Notes under the pieces: model-generated | Told to the model about the DNA's origin: nothing | The model's database searches: none | What the model saw: the letters and a program-made list of their open reading frames with translations, nothing else | In this document: positions 61,961-64,000 of the stretch, in pieces | Position numbering within the stretch: position 1 is the stretch's first letter | Layout: each line of letters opens with the position of its first letter | Position numbers and translations under genes: made by a program | Assembly (NCBI RefSeq): GCF_014529935.1 | Contig: NZ_JACVFC010000001.1 | Span: 2,728,001 to 2,792,000, forward strand | DNA: 64,000 nt | Reading direction: 5' to 3' | Source of the DNA: Chitinophaga qingshengii | GTDB taxonomy: Bacteria; Bacteroidota; Bacteroidia; Chitinophagales; Chitinophagaceae

Positions 61961-62749
61961 CTATTGTTTTGTCTGACTAGGGGTGATGGGAATAGAAATT
62001 TTCTCCAGTGGGAGGAGGTCTTTAGGGACATTGAGGCGCATACCTACGTTAAAGATCGTTTCCAGCGTGAGCCGGGGCTCCAGTTTTATCTGTTTACGGA
62101 TCTTCCCGATAAATACGTCCATACTGCGGCTGGAGGTAACGTCATCCCGTCCCCAGAGCTTCATCAGCAGTTCATCTTTTTTGATTATAACATTGGGCCG
62201 GTTAAAGAAATAACGCAGCAGTTTGGCTTCGGTAGGAGAAAAAGTAGCGACGTAGTCTGTCTGGCTGTTTTTGGGGTATACTTTCATTTTGCGGTAGTTG
62301 AACGTATGTTCGCCTACGATATGCCCTATCAGCAGTTCCGTTTTGGGGGGCCGGGTCCATTTGAGAAAGGCTTTCACCCTTCTTTGCAGTTCCAGGAGGC
62401 TGAAAGGTTTTACGATGTAGCCGTCAGCTCCCAGGCGGAAACCGTCCAGGCGGTCGGCGTCCATGGTTTTTTCGGCTGACAGGAAGAAGATGGGCACCAG
62501 TGTATTTTTGCTGCGCACCTCTTTGGCCAGCTGAAAACCATTTTTTTTGGGCATTACAATATCCAGCAGCAGCAGATCGTACCGCCTTCGCTGAAACTCT
62601 TCCCAGGCATCTTCCCCGTCCATACAGTGCTCCACCTGATACCCGATGCTTTCCAGGTTTCTTTTGACGAGGTCTCCCAATGCCTTATCATCCTCTGCCA
62701 GCAGAATCCGGGGGTTCTTATTCACTTGGGTTTGCATGTTCATAGTCAA
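61961..62749 (-). CDS. Response regulator, OmpR/PhoB type
   Basis: The 262-residue product has a receiver domain with acidic pocket Glu19-Asp20-Asp21, phospho-acceptor Asp63 (LLLDIVMPKKNG), Ser91 and Lys114, then a winged-helix DNA-binding domain (about 140-240; FSPTEAKLLRYFFNRP and SRSMDVFIGKIRKQI). The most similar well-known group is RprY-like. No histidine kinase gene adjoins. It lies 57 bp upstream of rel on the same strand and could be co-transcribed with it. Later ATGs two and four codons in are alternative starts. Confidence 0.9.
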   Translation of the reverse strand: MTMNMQTQVNKNPRILLAEDDKALGDLVKRNLESIGYQVEHCMDGEDAWEEFQRRRYDLLLLDIVMPKKNGFQLAKEVRSKNTLVPIFFLSAEKTMDADRLDGFRLGADGYIVKPFSLLELQRRVKAFLKWTRPPKTELLIGHIVGEHTFNYRKMKVYPKNSQTDYVATFSPTEAKLLRYFFNRPNVIIKKDELLMKLWGRDDVTSSRSMDVFIGKIRKQIKLEPRLTLETIFNVGMRLNVPKDLLPLEKISIPITPSQTKQ

Positions 62750-62862
62750 CCTTTTTGGACATCTACCTATAAAACAGAAAAACAGGCTGCCTTGGGTTAT
62801 CGGCGGCCTGTTTTCTTATTCACTGTAAATTAACACTAATTCACATTATTTCAACATTAATT

Positions 62863-64000
62863 TCACATCTTATCCACAGCGCTTATACGAATGGCGACAG
62901 CGTGATTCCAGGCCTGCTGCCTAAGCTTTTCAGGTATATGTACGGTAACAGTATCCCCTTCGGTTTTCCACATCAACTTACCGGAAGCTCCCAATAACTG
63001 CAAAGAGGCCCGACTGGCAGGTTTTAGCCCCTTAAAAACAATGGTGGCAGGTAGCTGCTCCTGCTCATCCAACAGGTAAATAGCGTATACACTGCCGTCT
63101 TTTTTACGGGTGAAACATACTTTACCATCCTTATACGGCGCTATCGCCCGGGTACCATAAATAGCCGCACTGTTCACCTTCATCCAGTCACCAATGCCTT
63201 TCATGGTGGTATAGGCAGCTTCATGCAGCTCCCCATCCGGCCCCGGACCCACATTCAACAGGTAGTTACCGCCCTTAGCCACGATATCCACGAGATGGTG
63301 GATCAGTGTACCTACGGGCTTGTATTTGTCATCTGGTACATAGGACCAGGAGCTGCCCATCGTCATACAGGTTTCCCAGGGATAAGCCAGCGGCTTCTCC
63401 GGAATCTGCTGCTCCGGTGTACGATAGTTTTCATAAGGCCCATGCACGCTGCGATCTACCACAATCAGCCCCGGCTGATGGCTGCGTGCCATTTTGGCGA
63501 TACGGCCCATGTCTATATCCTGATCCTGCGGCAGCGTTTTACTCCAGGAGAGGGACTCTTTGGTCTGTTGTTTCAGCGGTCTTACCCAGCCACCGTCCAG
63601 CCACAGGATCTCCAGTTTACCATAACCGGTCATCAGTTCTTCAATCTGGTTATAGGTATACTGTTTGAACTGGTTCCATCTTTCCGGATATTTTTTAACG
63701 TCATAGTTCACATTCCGGTCGCGGGGAGGGAAATAATTCCACCAGTAGGCATCGGAATGCCAGTCGGGCTTGGAGAAATAAGCCCCGGCGTGAATACCCT
63801 CTTTCCTGAACGCCTCAAACACCTCTTTAGCGATATTGGCACGCGGATTTTTGCTGAAAGCCACATCCGGAGCGGTTACCCGGTAATCGGTCTGTTTGGT
63901 ATCAAACATGCAGTACCCGTCGTGGTGTTTGGTGGTAAACACCAGGTACTTCATACCGGCTTCTTTGGCGGCCCTGGCCCATTTCTCCGGTGCAAAGCGG
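62863..64000 (-). CDS. GH29 alpha-L-fucosidase, C-terminal part (cut by window edge)
   Basis: The frame is open to base 64000, so the N-terminus with any signal peptide lies outside the window. About 379 residues are present. GH29 features are FTTKHHDGYCMFDT, GAYFSKPDWHSDAYW and the nucleophile Asp in EILWLDGGWV; the family uses that Asp to remove alpha-L-fucose. NYLLNVGPGPDGELH and the C-terminal beta-sandwich (TVHIPEKLRQQAW) are typical. It is probably exported and acts on host or plant glycans. Confidence 0.92.
   Translation of the reverse strand, partial: RFAPEKWARAAKEAGMKYLVFTTKHHDGYCMFDTKQTDYRVTAPDVAFSKNPRANIAKEVFEAFRKEGIHAGAYFSKPDWHSDAYWWNYFPPRDRNVNYDVKKYPERWNQFKQYTYNQIEELMTGYGKLEILWLDGGWVRPLKQQTKESLSWSKTLPQDQDIDMGRIAKMARSHQPGLIVVDRSVHGPYENYRTPEQQIPEKPLAYPWETCMTMGSSWSYVPDDKYKPVGTLIHHLVDIVAKGGNYLLNVGPGPDGELHEAAYTTMKGIGDWMKVNSAAIYGTRAIAPYKDGKVCFTRKKDGSVYAIYLLDEQEQLPATIVFKGLKPASRASLQLLGASGKLMWKTEGDTVTVHIPEKLRQQAWNHAVAIRISAVDKM

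Overview
The window comes from a Bacteroidota chromosome, most likely Chitinophagaceae close to Chitinophaga. This rests on the gene content: a compact dcw cell-division end, a 13-subunit complex I operon with a short NuoG, a secreted nuclease with a type IX secretion (T9SS) tail, TSP3-repeat OmpA proteins and GH29/GH123-like hydrolases. It also rests on at least three exact Bacteroidota promoters of the form TTTG-N19-TAnnTTTG. Coding density is high. I see no rRNA, tRNA, CRISPR array, prophage or standard insertion sequence. Nearly everything is core chromosome.

Layout. 1-5.3 kb: end of the dcw cluster on the + strand (murC fragment, ftsQ, ftsA, ftsZ). 5.4-11.0 kb, - strand: a GH123-like secreted hydrolase, the potassium transporter kup, and an abundant-looking OmpA-family protein. 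11.3-14.1 kb: polyprenyl diphosphate synthase and recJ. 14.2-17.0 kb, - strand: lipoprotein esterase and htpG. 17.3-20.5 kb: a 1093-residue T9SS nuclease. 20.7-21.8 kb: ribosomal operon rpsF-rpsR-rplI. 21.9-25.4 kb: small lipoproteins, a 52-residue protein and a rhomboid protease. 25.5-29.3 kb, - strand: D-amino-acid enzyme, GntP transporter and ABC permease. 29.4-43.4 kb, - strand: nuoABCDEFGHIJKLMN, interrupted by a small membrane protein (E/F) and by a GxxExxY gene (F/G). 44.0-46.9 kb, - strand: TPR protein, PstS-like binding lipoprotein and small membrane protein. 47.2-49.0 kb: LMW phosphatase and hisS. 49.2-52.5 kb, - strand: dsbD, a stand-alone DsbD N-terminal domain, purQ. 52.7-57.5 kb: two unknown envelope proteins, a TIGR01777 epimerase, pabB. 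57.6-62.7 kb, - strand: a highly acidic protein, purA, rel, an orphan response regulator. The right edge cuts a GH29 alpha-L-fucosidase.

The most unusual signal lies in the spacers between genes. Many gene junctions begin, at or within a few bases of the upstream stop codon, with a degenerate tandem array of 7- or 8-bp units. The array is often matched by an inverted array on the far side of the spacer. The clearest case flanks the GxxExxY (PD-(D/E)XK-like) gene inside the nuo operon: exactly four octamers (consensus GCAAAGSM) at each end in inverted orientation. A gene-less relative with GCAAAG octamers lies between rel and purA. Arrays with other units (TATTTTGA-like, GATTTACG-like, GTAATTY-like) occupy kup/GH123, nuoM/N, hisS/dsbD and several nuo junctions. 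This looks like a class of small intergenic elements, possibly mobile, and I do not recognise a formal description of it.

Other points worth attention: an 18-bp perfect inverted repeat that buries the pabB start codon; 22-bp-phased direct repeats between ompA and the prenyl synthase; a DsbD whose fused N-terminal domain has lost its catalytic cysteines while a neighbouring stand-alone copy keeps them; and an OmpA C-domain lacking the usual peptidoglycan-binding aspartate.
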